From: Endobacter medicaginis
GTDB taxonomy: Bacteria > Pseudomonadota > Alphaproteobacteria > Acetobacterales > Acetobacteraceae
Assembly (NCBI RefSeq): GCF_014192375.1
Contig: NZ_JACHXV010000010.1
Coordinates: 40,234 to 104,233 of the forward strand
Length of the DNA stretch: 64,000 bases
Direction of reading: 5' to 3'
Shown here piece after piece: positions 1 through 9,559 of the stretch. Each line of letters starts with the position of its first letter. Position 1 is the stretch's first letter. A model generated the notes under the pieces. It saw only the letters and a program-made list of their open reading frames with translations. It was not told where the DNA came from and ran no database searches. The position numbers and the translations under genes are program-made.

Positions 1-1203
<1,203 letters not shown>

Positions 1204-1272
1204 CCTCGCCGGTGCCGGCGGCGGCCGGGCGCGGGGGTGCTGCCGGTGCAGAAGCTGGGCGAGCAGCGTTGC

Positions 1273-1698
1273 TCAGCGATTGAGGGCGGTAACCCGCTCC
1301 AGCAGGGCGATGAGGGTGGCGGCATCCTCCTCGCCGAGGGCCGTCTCCAGCCCGCGCTGATGCTCGGCGACGATCGGCCGGGCGGCGTCGAGCACGGCAC
1401 GTCCCGTGCTGGTCAGTGCCAGCACCGTCCGGCGACGGTCGTCAGGGTCGCGACGCGTTTCCAGCCAGGTCCGCGCCTGCAAAGGCCGGATCAGATGGCC
1501 GAGCGTGGAACGGTCCATCACCAGCAGTTCGGCCAGCTTACCGACATCCGCCGCGTCCAGCCGGTCGAGCCGGGCGAGGATCGAATACTGGTTCAGGCTG
1601 AGCCCGAGCCCGGCCAGCGCGGCATCGTAGCGGCGGCTGAGATGACGCGAGGCCCCGCGCAGTACCGCGCAGGTGCAGTGCAGTGGATCGTCGCTCAT
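1273..1698 (-). CDS. MarR-family transcriptional regulator
   Basis: A 141-residue winged-helix protein of usual MarR length. The HTH core is LAELLVMDRSTLGHLIRPL (about residues 55-73), followed by the wing with DPDDRRRTVLALT, the DxRxx signature typical of the family. The ATG shares four bases (ATGA) with the stop of the upstream MFS gene, so the two are translationally coupled. MarR proteins usually repress their own operon and a linked efflux pump and release DNA on ligand binding. The twin palindrome at 2994-3027, in front of the MFS gene, is the obvious candidate operator. The ligand is unknown. Confidence 0.9.
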   Translation of the reverse strand: MSDDPLHCTCAVLRGASRHLSRRYDAALAGLGLSLNQYSILARLDRLDAADVGKLAELLVMDRSTLGHLIRPLQARTWLETRRDPDDRRRTVLALTSTGRAVLDAARPIVAEHQRGLETALGEEDAATLIALLERVTALNR

Positions 1699-2957
1699 CC
1701 GGCGGCCACGGCCACCGGCGCCCGGCGCCCGATGGCGAGCGCGAGAAACCCCGCACCGACGCAGATCACGCCGGCGATCGCGAAGGCGCCGCCATAGCTG
1801 CCCATATCCGTCCTCCACACCCCGGCCAGCCAGGCCGCGCAGGCCGCCCCGATCTGGTGCGATGCCCCTACCCAGCCGAACATCACCGCGGCATTGCTCT
1901 TGCCGAACGCGCGCTCGGCCAGACGCACCGTGGGCGGCACGGTGGCGATCCAGTCCAGCCCGTAGAAGGCGGCGAACAGCGGCAGACCGAGAACATCGGC
2001 GCCGAACGCCCAAGGCAGCCAGATCAGCGACAGGCCGCGCAGCCCGTAATAGGCGAACAACAGCTTGCGGGCATCGAAACGGTCGGTCAGCCAGCCCGAG
2101 GCCGTGGTTCCGACCAGGTCGAAGATGCCCATCGCGGCGAGCAGTTCCGCCGAGCGCTGCTCGGGGATGCCGTGATCGGCGCAGGCGGGGATCAGATGCG
2201 TGCCGATCAGCCCGTTGGTCGAGGCGCCGCAGATGAAGAACGTGCCGGCAAGCAGCCAGAAATCGCGCCGGCCGAGCCCGTCGCGCAACGCGCGAACCGC
2301 GCGCAGGGCGGGATTGACCTTCGCCGCCGGGGGTGGTGCCGCGTCGTCCGCCTCGCCGACGCGCCGCAACCCGATGGCAGCGGGCGTGTCGCGCAGCAGC
2401 AGGGCCACCACCGGCACCATCGCCAGGGCAACGGCGGCCAGCAGCACCACCGCGATACGCCAGCCGGCATGATCGTTCAGTGCGGCGATCGCCGGCAGGA
2501 ACACCAGTTGGCCGGTGGCCGAGGAGGCGGTCAGCACGCCCAGCACCAGGCCGCGATGGCTGGCGAACCAGCGCTCGGCGACGGTCGCGCCCAGCACCAT
2601 CGCCACCATGCCGGACCCCAGCCCGATCGCGATCCCCCAGACCAGCCGCATCTGCCACAGCTGATGCACCTGCGTGCTCAGCGCGAGGGCCGCCGCCAGA
2701 AGCAGCAGGGCGGCGCAGATGCAGCGACGCATGCCGAAGCGCTCGTAGAGGGCGGCCGCGAACGGGCCGACGAGCCCGTAGAGCAGGATCGCGAGGCCGA
2801 CGACACCGCCGAGTGCGGCCGGCGACCAGCCGAACTCCATCTCGAGCGGCATCATCAGCGCACCGGGCGCGGCGCGGATGCCGGCGCCGGTGAGCATGAC
2901 CAGGAAGGTCACGCCGAACACGATCCAGGCAGTGTGCAGTCGGGGCGTGCGACTCAT
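1695..2957 (-). CDS. MFS transporter
   Basis: A 420-residue major facilitator with about 12 hydrophobic segments and a central hydrophilic loop near residues 185-215, as usual for the family. The loop between TM2 and TM3 has YERFGMRR, resembling the conserved GxLaDrxGrr motif, and the equivalent loop of the second half has WLTDRFDARK. The frame stays open upstream, but the ATG at 2957 starts the first membrane segment naturally. It is the first gene of an MFS-marR pair. It resembles monocarboxylate or oxalate/formate-type MFS proteins in layout, but the substrate cannot be read from sequence; drug or organic-acid export are both possible. Confidence 0.85.
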   Translation of the reverse strand: MSRTPRLHTAWIVFGVTFLVMLTGAGIRAAPGALMMPLEMEFGWSPAALGGVVGLAILLYGLVGPFAAALYERFGMRRCICAALLLLAAALALSTQVHQLWQMRLVWGIAIGLGSGMVAMVLGATVAERWFASHRGLVLGVLTASSATGQLVFLPAIAALNDHAGWRIAVVLLAAVALAMVPVVALLLRDTPAAIGLRRVGEADDAAPPPAAKVNPALRAVRALRDGLGRRDFWLLAGTFFICGASTNGLIGTHLIPACADHGIPEQRSAELLAAMGIFDLVGTTASGWLTDRFDARKLLFAYYGLRGLSLIWLPWAFGADVLGLPLFAAFYGLDWIATVPPTVRLAERAFGKSNAAVMFGWVGASHQIGAACAAWLAGVWRTDMGSYGGAFAIAGVICVGAGFLALAIGRRAPVAVAAG

Positions 2958-2993
2958 CAGCAGGGCTCCGGCAAGGGTATCGCGATCATACGT

Positions 2994-3027
2994 GCAATTG
3001 CCCTCATCGTAAAGCGGGCAATTGCCC
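2994..3027. promoter_or_regulatory. Twin palindromic operator before the MFS-marR operon
   Basis: Two copies of the 8-bp palindrome GCAATTGC lie at 2994-3001 and 3018-3025, 24 bp centre to centre. The second copy extends to the 12-bp palindrome GGGCAATTGCCC (3016-3027), and the first shares the CCC flank (2994-3003). Both sit 37-70 bp upstream of the MFS start. This spacing suits two dimers of a MarR-type repressor. It could also be drawn as a 10-bp stem with a 12-base loop downstream of the LysR gene, but no T-run follows on the minus strand, so an operator is preferred. Confidence 0.6.
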
Positions 3028-3037
3028 ATGACTGGCG

Positions 3038-3952
3038 TCAGTCCACACACGCCTCCCGGCAGGCCGAGATCACCTGCGCGCGCAGCCAACGATGCACCGG
3101 GTCGGCCTGCCGGCGCGGGTGCCACATCGCACAGACCCGGAACCCGGGCAGCGGCACCGGCAGCGCGAAGGCGACCAGGCCGGGCGCCTGGCGATGTCCG
3201 AGCGCCGAGCGCGGCACCATCGCCACCAGATCGCCGGACGCCGCCAGACGCATCGCGGCAGGATAGCCGGGCACGATGGCAGCCACCCGGCGCGCGAGGC
3301 CCAGTGCGGCGAGCCCATCGTCGAGCATCTGTCCCGCCGCACCGGAGGACGCCACCGCCACATGCCGACAGCCGGCATAACCCGCGGCATCCGGCGCACC
3401 CTCCGCCAGCAGGGCATGGCCGCATCTCGCCACGCCCACATAGCGGTCCTCGAACAGCGTGGTCAGACGGATTTCCGGCCCCGAGCCGCCGGGCAGGCCG
3501 ATCTCGAGATCGGCCTGCTCCTCGCGCAAGGGGGCTGCATCACGGTCGGCGCGCAGCACGAAGCGGACGCGCAGCTCCGGCGCGGACGCCAGCAGCGCCT
3601 CGGTGACGAACGGCGCAAGGGTATCGAGAAACACCTCACTGACCCGCAGGCAGACCTCGCGACGCAGACGGGCCGGATCGAAGCCCTCCGGCGCGGCGGA
3701 CAGCACGGCGCGGGCGGCGCGATGGACCTCCGCCACCCGTGCGGCGAGCGCGCTCGCATGCGGCGTCGGGACCAGCCGGCGGCCGGCGCGCACCAGCAAC
3801 GCATCGCCGGTCACCGCGCGCAGGCGGGTCAGGGTGCGGCTCATCGCCGACACGCTCAGCCCGAGCCGGCGCGCCGCCGCGGTCACGCTCGCCTCCTCCA
3901 GCAGCACGTCGAGCGCGGCCAGCAGGTTGAGGTCGGGATCGTCGGCGGCCAA
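3038..3952 (-). CDS. LysR-family transcriptional regulator
   Basis: A 304-residue LysR regulator. The N-terminal HTH spans about residues 8-65 (LLEEASVTAAARRLGLSVSA, then SRTLTRLR), and the effector-binding domain covers about 90-300. The TTG at 3950-3952 is preferred as start because AGGAGA lies seven bases upstream and the HTH begins right after it; there is no ATG nearby, and longer in-frame extensions are arginine-rich noise. It is divergent from the SDR gene at 4063, with a perfect dyad between them, the classic layout of a LysR regulator controlling its neighbour. The inducer is unknown. Confidence 0.88.
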   Translation of the reverse strand: MAADDPDLNLLAALDVLLEEASVTAAARRLGLSVSAMSRTLTRLRAVTGDALLVRAGRRLVPTPHASALAARVAEVHRAARAVLSAAPEGFDPARLRREVCLRVSEVFLDTLAPFVTEALLASAPELRVRFVLRADRDAAPLREEQADLEIGLPGGSGPEIRLTTLFEDRYVGVARCGHALLAEGAPDAAGYAGCRHVAVASSGAAGQMLDDGLAALGLARRVAAIVPGYPAAMRLAASGDLVAMVPRSALGHRQAPGLVAFALPVPLPGFRVCAMWHPRRQADPVHRWLRAQVISACREACVD

Positions 3953-3975
3953 GGGCGGTCTCCTGATGAGGCGTC

Positions 3976-3998
3976 GGACGCAATCATAGTTTGCGTCC
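3976..3998. promoter_or_regulatory. Candidate LysR-type operator dyad
   Basis: GGACGCAA and TTGCGTCC form a perfect 8-bp inverted repeat separated by 7 bases (TCATAGT). The dyad lies between the divergent LysR and SDR starts, 24 bp from the LysR start and 65 bp from the SDR start. LysR regulators bind interrupted dyads of about this size and often control a divergent gene. Confidence 0.55.
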
Positions 3999-4062
3999 CT
4001 CGCGTCTGGCGCAATCCGGATGGCGACGCATATGCCCGTGCATGCTGATGACGGAGGTCGAG

Positions 4063-4785
4063 ATGGATGCGAACACCCACACCCCGACGGCCCTGATCGC
4101 CGGCGCCTCGCGCGGACTCGGTCTGGCGCTGACGGAGGCGCTGGTCGAGCGGGGCTGGACGGTGATCGGCACCGCACGCAACCTCGGGCGCGACCCCGAC
4201 CGGCCCTGCGGTCTGCAGGCCCTGCGCAACCGCCATCCGCGGCATGTGACGATCGAGCGGCTCGACCTGCTCGACGCCGCTGGTCCGGCAGCGCTGCGCG
4301 ACCGGCTGGCGGGACGTGGGCTGGATCTGCTGTTCGTCAACGCCGGCACCACCAGCGCCCAGCCGGACCAGCCGATCGGCGAGGTCGAGGCGTCGGTGTT
4401 CAGCCACATCATGCTGACCAACGCACTCGGCCCGATGCGGGTGATCGAGGCGATCGACGGGCTGGTGGTGCCCGGCGGCACGATCGGGGTGATGTCGTCC
4501 GGCCAGGGCAGCGTCGCCAACAACGTCTCGGGCCGACGCGAACTCTATCGCGGCAGCAAGGCGGCGCTGAACAGCTTCATGCGCAGCTATGCCGCCCGCA
4601 CGGCCTCGCGCGGCCATCCGATGGTGCTGATGGCGCCCGGCTGGGTGCGCACCGAACTCGGCGGCCCGGACGCGCCGATTGCCCTCGAGGACAGTATCGC
4701 AGGCATGATCGAGGTCCTGTCCGGCCTGCCGGGCCATCCGGGACTGCACTATCTCGACTATCTCGGCCGCGTGGTGCCGTGGTGA
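4063..4785 (+). CDS. Short-chain dehydrogenase/reductase (SDR)
   Basis: A 240-residue Rossmann-fold NAD(P)-dependent oxidoreductase. Visible motifs are the nucleotide loop AGASRGLG (about residues 13-20), FVNAGTT at the end of strand 4, the serine region GVMSSGQGS, and the catalytic YRGSK (Tyr-x-x-x-Lys). The ATG at 4063 is chosen because GGAGG lies five bases upstream (4053-4057); longer in-frame starts lack this. It is the only gene on its strand before an exported protein and is divergent from a LysR regulator that probably controls it. The substrate is unknown. Confidence 0.88.
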   Translation: MDANTHTPTALIAGASRGLGLALTEALVERGWTVIGTARNLGRDPDRPCGLQALRNRHPRHVTIERLDLLDAAGPAALRDRLAGRGLDLLFVNAGTTSAQPDQPIGEVEASVFSHIMLTNALGPMRVIEAIDGLVVPGGTIGVMSSGQGSVANNVSGRRELYRGSKAALNSFMRSYAARTASRGHPMVLMAPGWVRTELGGPDAPIALEDSIAGMIEVLSGLPGHPGLHYLDYLGRVVPW

Positions 4786-4861
4786 CGGAAATGTGCTGCT
4801 TTTCGACTTGTCTTCGACGTCGCCGGCATGCGCTGATGCCATGTCGCGGCGGGAGTTCGGG

Positions 4862-5755
4862 ATGCGAAAGCTCTTCTGTCTGGCCTTTGTGCTTGCCGCG
4901 CTGCCGATCATGCCTGCGCTCGGCGCCGATCCAGGCAACGATGAGACGATCATCGTGCACGGCATGACGCCTCAGGTGGTCCGTCGCGAGATCGACAAGC
5001 TGGCCTCCGCACCCTGGAACCATCAACTCGCCCGCTGGGGAGCGAACTTCTGCCCCAGGGTGGTCGGATTGCCCGACCCTTACCAGACAGTGGTGATGGA
5101 GCATGTCGAGCGCGCCGCCCAGGCCGTGATCTCCGATGCCACGGCGAAATGCGCCAGGCCAAACGTGTTCATCCTGTTCACCGAGGATGGCACCGCGGCG
5201 TTCGAGCAGATACTCGACCGCGCACCGATGCTGGGCAACACCTCGCCGCTGGTCGCCATCGACACCTCGGATTTCCAGCCTCCCGGAGACGACGACATCG
5301 CCGATCTGAAGGTGGAGCGTTCGGTACGTTGGTATCGCAGCACCGTCACCGATCCGGCACCCGGTGTAGCGGCGGTCTGGGACCCGCGGTTCCACCGCTT
5401 CGTCGCCACCAACAACGTCAAGATCTCCCAGCAGGAGAAGGACACCGTCGCGCATGTGAGTTCTCTGATGGTGATCGTCGACACGCAGCGCGCCACCGGT
5501 GCGCGGCTGGGCCAGCTCGCCGACTACATTGCCTTTGTCGTCCTGGCCGGGCCGAAGCTCGGGGAGGATTTCTCGCCGGTGTCGATCATGAGCCTGTTCG
5601 ATGGCGGCCGGTTCAACCCGGCCGCACCCGAGGGTCTGACGCCCTTCGACCACGCGGTGCTGAACGCCCTCTACGACGCCGATCCGGCGCGCGAGGCGCA
5701 TGACGAACAGGCCGAGATCGCCTCGCGCGTGCGCAGCACCCTCGCCCGCCACTGA
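4862..5755 (+). CDS. Exported protein of unknown function
   Basis: A 297-residue protein starting with a typical Sec signal peptide: MRKLF, then a hydrophobic run ending ALGA (cleavage near residue 20). The ATG at 4862 is preferred because the signal peptide starts there and a GGGAG lies upstream. The mature part is soluble, with two cysteines (about positions 62 and 102) that could form a disulphide. I do not recognise the family with confidence; it is similar in feel to the uncharacterised secreted proteins of sphingomonads and acetic acid bacteria. It ends four bases from the convergent MAPEG gene. Confidence 0.7.
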   Translation: MRKLFCLAFVLAALPIMPALGADPGNDETIIVHGMTPQVVRREIDKLASAPWNHQLARWGANFCPRVVGLPDPYQTVVMEHVERAAQAVISDATAKCARPNVFILFTEDGTAAFEQILDRAPMLGNTSPLVAIDTSDFQPPGDDDIADLKVERSVRWYRSTVTDPAPGVAAVWDPRFHRFVATNNVKISQQEKDTVAHVSSLMVIVDTQRATGARLGQLADYIAFVVLAGPKLGEDFSPVSIMSLFDGGRFNPAAPEGLTPFDHAVLNALYDADPAREAHDEQAEIASRVRSTLARH

Positions 5756-5759
5756 CGCC

Positions 5760-6152
5760 TCAGCCGAACGCGGCGGCAAACCCGACCATGACGATGCCGG
5801 CGACCGCCGCCAGCCAGACCAGCGAACGGATCACCGGCACACCGGCGACATAGAGCGGCCAGTAGACCAGCCTGGCGACGACATAGATCCAGCCGCCCCA
5901 GATCGCGAGCGGCGTCTCGCGCCCGGTCAGATGAGCGACCAGGGCGGCAACGGCGAAGAAGGCGAAGGTCTCGTTGAAATTGGCGGAAGCGCGCTGTATC
6001 CGGGCCGGGATGCCGGTCAACGGCTGGGGGTTGTCGCGCGCGCCGGCCGAATAGGCGAAACCGCGCTGCGCGCTCAGCGCCGGTCCGGTGGCGACGGCGG
6101 AGACCAGCCCGATCAGGGCGGCACCGAGCAACAGGGCGAGCAGGGGCGTCAT
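5760..6152 (-). CDS. MAPEG-family membrane protein
   Basis: A 130-residue protein with four hydrophobic helices. The fingerprint of bacterial MAPEG proteins is present: RIQRASANFNETFAFF (about residues 45-60, the RAxxNxxE(T/N) motif) and WIYVVARLVYWPLY (about 85-98). Eukaryotic members are glutathione-dependent or eicosanoid enzymes; most short bacterial members have no assigned reaction. The ATG at 6152 follows GGAGGAGA. It is divergent from the SDR at 6239. Confidence 0.85.
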   Translation of the reverse strand: MTPLLALLLGAALIGLVSAVATGPALSAQRGFAYSAGARDNPQPLTGIPARIQRASANFNETFAFFAVAALVAHLTGRETPLAIWGGWIYVVARLVYWPLYVAGVPVIRSLVWLAAVAGIVMVGFAAAFG

Positions 6153-6238
6153 CGGGATCGTCTCCTCCGGGGGTGTTGGGCGATGCAACCCGACGCGGGC
6201 GCGGCAGTTGCTCGATCATATCGGATCGGAGAGCGCAA

Positions 6239-6949
6239 ATGCAGGGTATCGCACTGGTCACCGGCGGCTCGCGCGGCATCGGCCGGGCGATCTGCCTGCG
6301 CCTCGCCCGCGACGGCTACACGGTCGCCTTCACCTATGGCGCCTCGGTAGACGCAGCGGACGCTCTGGTGGCGGAGATCGAGGCCGGTGGCGGCCATGCG
6401 CGGGCACTGCGCTCCGACGCCGGCGATCCCGCACAGATCGCCGCCCTGTTCGACATGGTGGACGGGCTCGGCACGCTCTCGGCGCTGGTGACCAATGCCG
6501 GGGTGATCCTGCCGCCGGCGCCCTTCGCGGAGGCGGACCCCGGCGCGCTGGCGCGGCTGTTCGACATCAACGTGCTGGGCGCGATGCTCTGTGCGCAGCA
6601 GGCGGTGCGACGGATGCCGCCCGGTAGCGGCATCGTCATGCTGGCCTCCGTCGCCGCCCGCCTCGCCCGGCCGACCATGGCCGCCTACTCGGCCTCCAAG
6701 GCGGCGGTGGAAGTATTCGCCCGCGCGCTGGCCGGCGAGGTCGGCGCGCAAGGCATCCGGGTCAACGCGCTCTCGCCCGGCATCATCGACACCGACATGG
6801 CCGCCGACCTGCTCGAGATCGCCCGCCAGACCACCCCGCTCGGTCGGCCCGGGCGTCCCGACGAGATCGCCGATGCGGTGGCGTTCCTACTGTCGGACGC
6901 CGCCTCCTACATCACCGGCTCGGTGATGACGGTGTCCGGCGGCCGCTGA
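6239..6949 (+). CDS. SDR family oxidoreductase, FabG-like
   Basis: A 236-residue classical SDR. TGGSRGIG (residues 9-16) binds the cofactor, TNAGV follows strand 4, and the catalytic residues lie in LASVA and YSASK. The C-terminus (SYITGSVMTVSGGR) is the usual ending of FabG-type 3-oxoacyl reductases and related dehydrogenases. The ATG at 6239 places the first strand (IALVTGG) right at the N-terminus. It stands alone rather than in a fatty acid cluster, so it is more likely a dehydrogenase of unknown substrate than the housekeeping FabG. Confidence 0.87.
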   Translation: MQGIALVTGGSRGIGRAICLRLARDGYTVAFTYGASVDAADALVAEIEAGGGHARALRSDAGDPAQIAALFDMVDGLGTLSALVTNAGVILPPAPFAEADPGALARLFDINVLGAMLCAQQAVRRMPPGSGIVMLASVAARLARPTMAAYSASKAAVEVFARALAGEVGAQGIRVNALSPGIIDTDMAADLLEIARQTTPLGRPGRPDEIADAVAFLLSDAASYITGSVMTVSGGR

Positions 6950-6950
6950 G

Positions 6951-7376
6951 TCAGCGCCGCAATCCGGACTGGATCGGCGAAATCGTGCCCGGCGCGCTGA
7001 GATTGGCCCCCGGCGCCGGCGAACTTTCGCCATAGGCGGTGCCGAACGGGGCGATGAAGGCATCGGTGTTGGGATCACGCCCGTTGCCGGGCTGCCAGCC
7101 ATGATAGCTGTAGGCGTGGTCCTCGAATTCCGGAACCACGCGCGCGGCGTCGGGGGCGGGTGCGAGCCGGCGCTGGCCGTGCACCACCAGGCTTTCCTGC
7201 ATCACCGTGACCGGGCCCGAGATCGGGCGTGAGAGCGGGCCGCCATCAGGGGCGGCCAGCGCCGGCGCGATGGCGCCTGCGGCGCAGATCAGCACGATGG
7301 CGGGCAGCGCTTTCGGCAGACGGGCCTCGGTGTCGATGTCAGCAGGACGACAGGGGACCACACACCGCACCGGCAA
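6951..7376 (-). CDS. Small exported protein of unknown function
   Basis: A 141-residue protein with a TTG start; AAAGGA lies six bases upstream (7383-7388), and no better start exists. Residues about 22-41 form a hydrophobic signal segment ending ALA-AP. The mature part is proline- and glycine-rich with no recognised domain (GWQPGNGRDPNTDAF is the most distinctive stretch). It begins 22 bp after the cytochrome P450 stop on the same strand, so it may be the last gene of the riboswitch operon. It ends one base from the convergent SDR stop. Confidence 0.6.
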   Translation of the reverse strand: MPVRCVVPCRPADIDTEARLPKALPAIVLICAAGAIAPALAAPDGGPLSRPISGPVTVMQESLVVHGQRRLAPAPDAARVVPEFEDHAYSYHGWQPGNGRDPNTDAFIAPFGTAYGESSPAPGANLSAPGTISPIQSGLRR

Positions 7377-7398
7377 TGCGAGTCCTTTCGCTGTCGGT

Positions 7399-8783
7399 TC
7401 AACCGCGCAGCAGCGGACGCAGGCGCAACGGGGTGGCCGGGCGCAGGGTGATCGCCATGCGTGGCGCCGGCGTGGACGGATCGGCCGGCACGAAGCGCAG
7501 CCGGGCCAGCAGCACGGCGAGAATCGCCATTCCCTCCAGCATCGCGAACCCCGCCCCGATGCAGACGCGCGGCCCGACGCCGAACGGCAGCCAGGTATAG
7601 CGATGCCGGGAAGCGACGCGCTCGGGCAGGAAACGGTCGGGGTCGAACTGCCCGGGTTCGTCCCACAGCCGCCGGTGGCGGTGCACCGCCCAGATCGGCA
7701 CGATGATCGTCGCCACCGGCTCTACCTCGAGCCCGCCGAGCCGCTCGAGCGCGAAGCCGTCCTGTACCTCCCGGCCGATGATCGGCGCCGGCGGGAACAG
7801 CCGCATGCCCTCCTCCAGCACCCGGCGCGTCAGGACGAGATGCACCAGGTGCTCCGGCAGCACGCAGCCACCCCGGGTGACGGCATCGATCTCAGCCGAC
7901 ACCTCCGCCATCACCCGCGGATGCCGCGCCAGCAGATCGAGCGTCCAGCCCAGCGCCTGCGCGGTGGTCTCATGGCCGGCGGCGACGAAGGTGATGAGAT
8001 TGTCGACGATCTCCGAATCGTCCATCGCCCGGCCGCTCTCCGGATCGCGCGCGTCGAGCAGCCGGTCGAGCAGGTCACCGCGTTGCGCCCCGCCGGCCGC
8101 GAGTTCGTCGCGACGCCGCGCCAGCATCGCCATCAGCATCTCGCGCAGGCGCCGCGCCGCGCGTCGCGCGCCGGTGCGGTCGGGGTGCGGCTCCAGTCCG
8201 GCAGGCCAAGGATCGCGCCGGCCATGCTCCACCCGGTCTGTTCGAGAAAGCGCGTCACCGCGCGCAAGACGAACCCGGTGTCGATCCCCGCCACGGCCTG
8301 GCCCGACAGCATGGTCTCGATCAGGATGTCGTAGGTCAGGCGCATCATCGCCGCGTCGATCGCCACCACATCCCCGGCCTGTGCCGCGAGCGCGTCGGCG
8401 GCGCGGCCCGCACAGGCCAGCATGCGCGGTGCGAGGCTGTCGGTGGCCTGCGGACGGAAGGCGGCGGCCATCGCCTGACGCTGCCAGCGCCAGTGCGCGC
8501 CATCGGCGGTCAGCAGCCCCTCGCCCACCGCCGGGGTGAGAGCGCGCAGCATCGCATCGGACTTGCGCAGGCGTCCGGCATGGGCGCTCAGCGCCTCCTG
8601 GATCGCCGCCGGGTCGCTCAGATAGAGCACCTGCTGGCGCCCGACGCGGACGATATGAGCGCCGCTGTCATAGATCTCGGGCGGCAGGGCGGCGATCGGG
8701 TTGCGCACCGTGTCGACGAAGCTGCGCAGCAGGCGCAGCGGATGATGGCCCTCGAGGCGCGTGATGACGGGCGCTCCGGTCAT
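7399..8783 (-). pseudogene. Cytochrome P450 with an internal frameshift
   Basis: Two overlapping frames together make one complete P450 of about 455 residues. The upstream frame (from ATG 8783) gives the N-terminal half up to about 8170; the downstream frame gives the I-helix AGHETT, the ExxR motif EEGMRLFPP, and the haem-cysteine loop FGVGPRVCIG. The change of frame falls in a GC-only run near 8150-8175. Either the gene is recently broken or a base was miscalled there. The start overlaps the DUF72 stop by ATGA, so it belongs to the TPP-riboswitch operon. A bacterial class I P450 would need ferredoxin partners, and none is nearby. The substrate is unknown. Confidence 0.85.
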
Positions 8784-9520
8784 GCGGCGATCCTGGACTG
8801 CAGCGCGAGGGCGGCGGCGGGATTGCGCTCCTTCGCGCCGGCGATCACGAAGGCATGCACACGCCGCCCCGCGGGACGGGCGAGATCGCGCAGCCGCACC
8901 GCCCAGGCATCGAGCGCGGGCGCGTCATAGCCGGTCTCGATCTCGGCATGCGTGCCCTGGAGGCGCAGATAGACATGCGGCGCCGTCGGCCGGTCGGCAG
9001 GCGCGACGCCCGGCTTGTCGAGGATCACCCGCGCGATGCCGCGCTCACCCAGCAGCGCCTCCGCGGCGTCGAAGGAGGGATGCGCCGCCTCGATGGCATG
9101 GCGCAGGGGCAGCCCGTCGAGCGTGTCCGGCAGCAGGTCGAGGAAACGGCTGAAAGCGTCGGCGTCGAAGACCCGCCCGGCCGGGAGCTGCCACAGCAGC
9201 GGGCCGAGCTTGTCCCCCAGTTCGGCGAGCCCGGAGTGCAGGAACCGCTCGATCGCCGGGGCGGCCTCCGCTGCCTCGCGGCGCTGGGCAGCACCTCGGG
9301 CGGCCTTGACGGCGAAGACGAAGCCCTCCGGCACCGCATCGTGCCAGGCGCGGAAGGTCTGCGGCGTCTGGGTGCGGTAGAAGGTGGCGTTGATCTCGGT
9401 CGCCCCGAGCCGCCCGGCCATGTAGGCCAGCGCGCCGGACTTGCGCACGTCCTTCGGATAGAAGGTCTCGTGCCAGGGCGCGTAGTCCCAGCCGCCGACC
9501 CCGATGGTGATCGGACCCAG
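8780..9520 (-). CDS. DUF72 family protein with probable CTG start
   Basis: About 246 residues, YecE/DUF72 family (TIM-barrel-like, function unknown). The family's N-terminal signature GVGGWDYAPW with ETFYP, and TEINATFYR with PEGFVFAVKA, are visible. The first part is in frame only if translation starts upstream of the GTG at 9448. The only candidate is CTG at 9518-9520, with GGGGAGG five bases upstream; a TGA closes the frame just before, and no ATG, GTG or TTG exists in between. The start is therefore inferred from the ribosome-binding site and family conservation. The stop overlaps the P450 ATG by four bases. It is the third gene behind the TPP riboswitch. Confidence 0.82.
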   Translation of the reverse strand: MGPITIGVGGWDYAPWHETFYPKDVRKSGALAYMAGRLGATEINATFYRTQTPQTFRAWHDAVPEGFVFAVKAARGAAQRREAAEAAPAIERFLHSGLAELGDKLGPLLWQLPAGRVFDADAFSRFLDLLPDTLDGLPLRHAIEAAHPSFDAAEALLGERGIARVILDKPGVAPADRPTAPHVYLRLQGTHAEIETGYDAPALDAWAVRLRDLARPAGRRVHAFVIAGAKERNPAAALALQSRIAA

Positions 9521-9559
9521 TTCGTCCTCCCCTGCCCTGCCTTGCGCAACGGCGCCGTT

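Noticed and set aside
2994..3025. Terminator hairpin of the LysR gene
   Set aside because: The 10-bp stem has a 12-base loop and no T-run, and each arm is itself a palindrome, which fits protein binding better.
7399..8783. Two separate P450 half genes
   Set aside because: The two frames overlap by about 100 bp and join into a single family-length P450 with every motif once, so one frameshifted gene explains them better.
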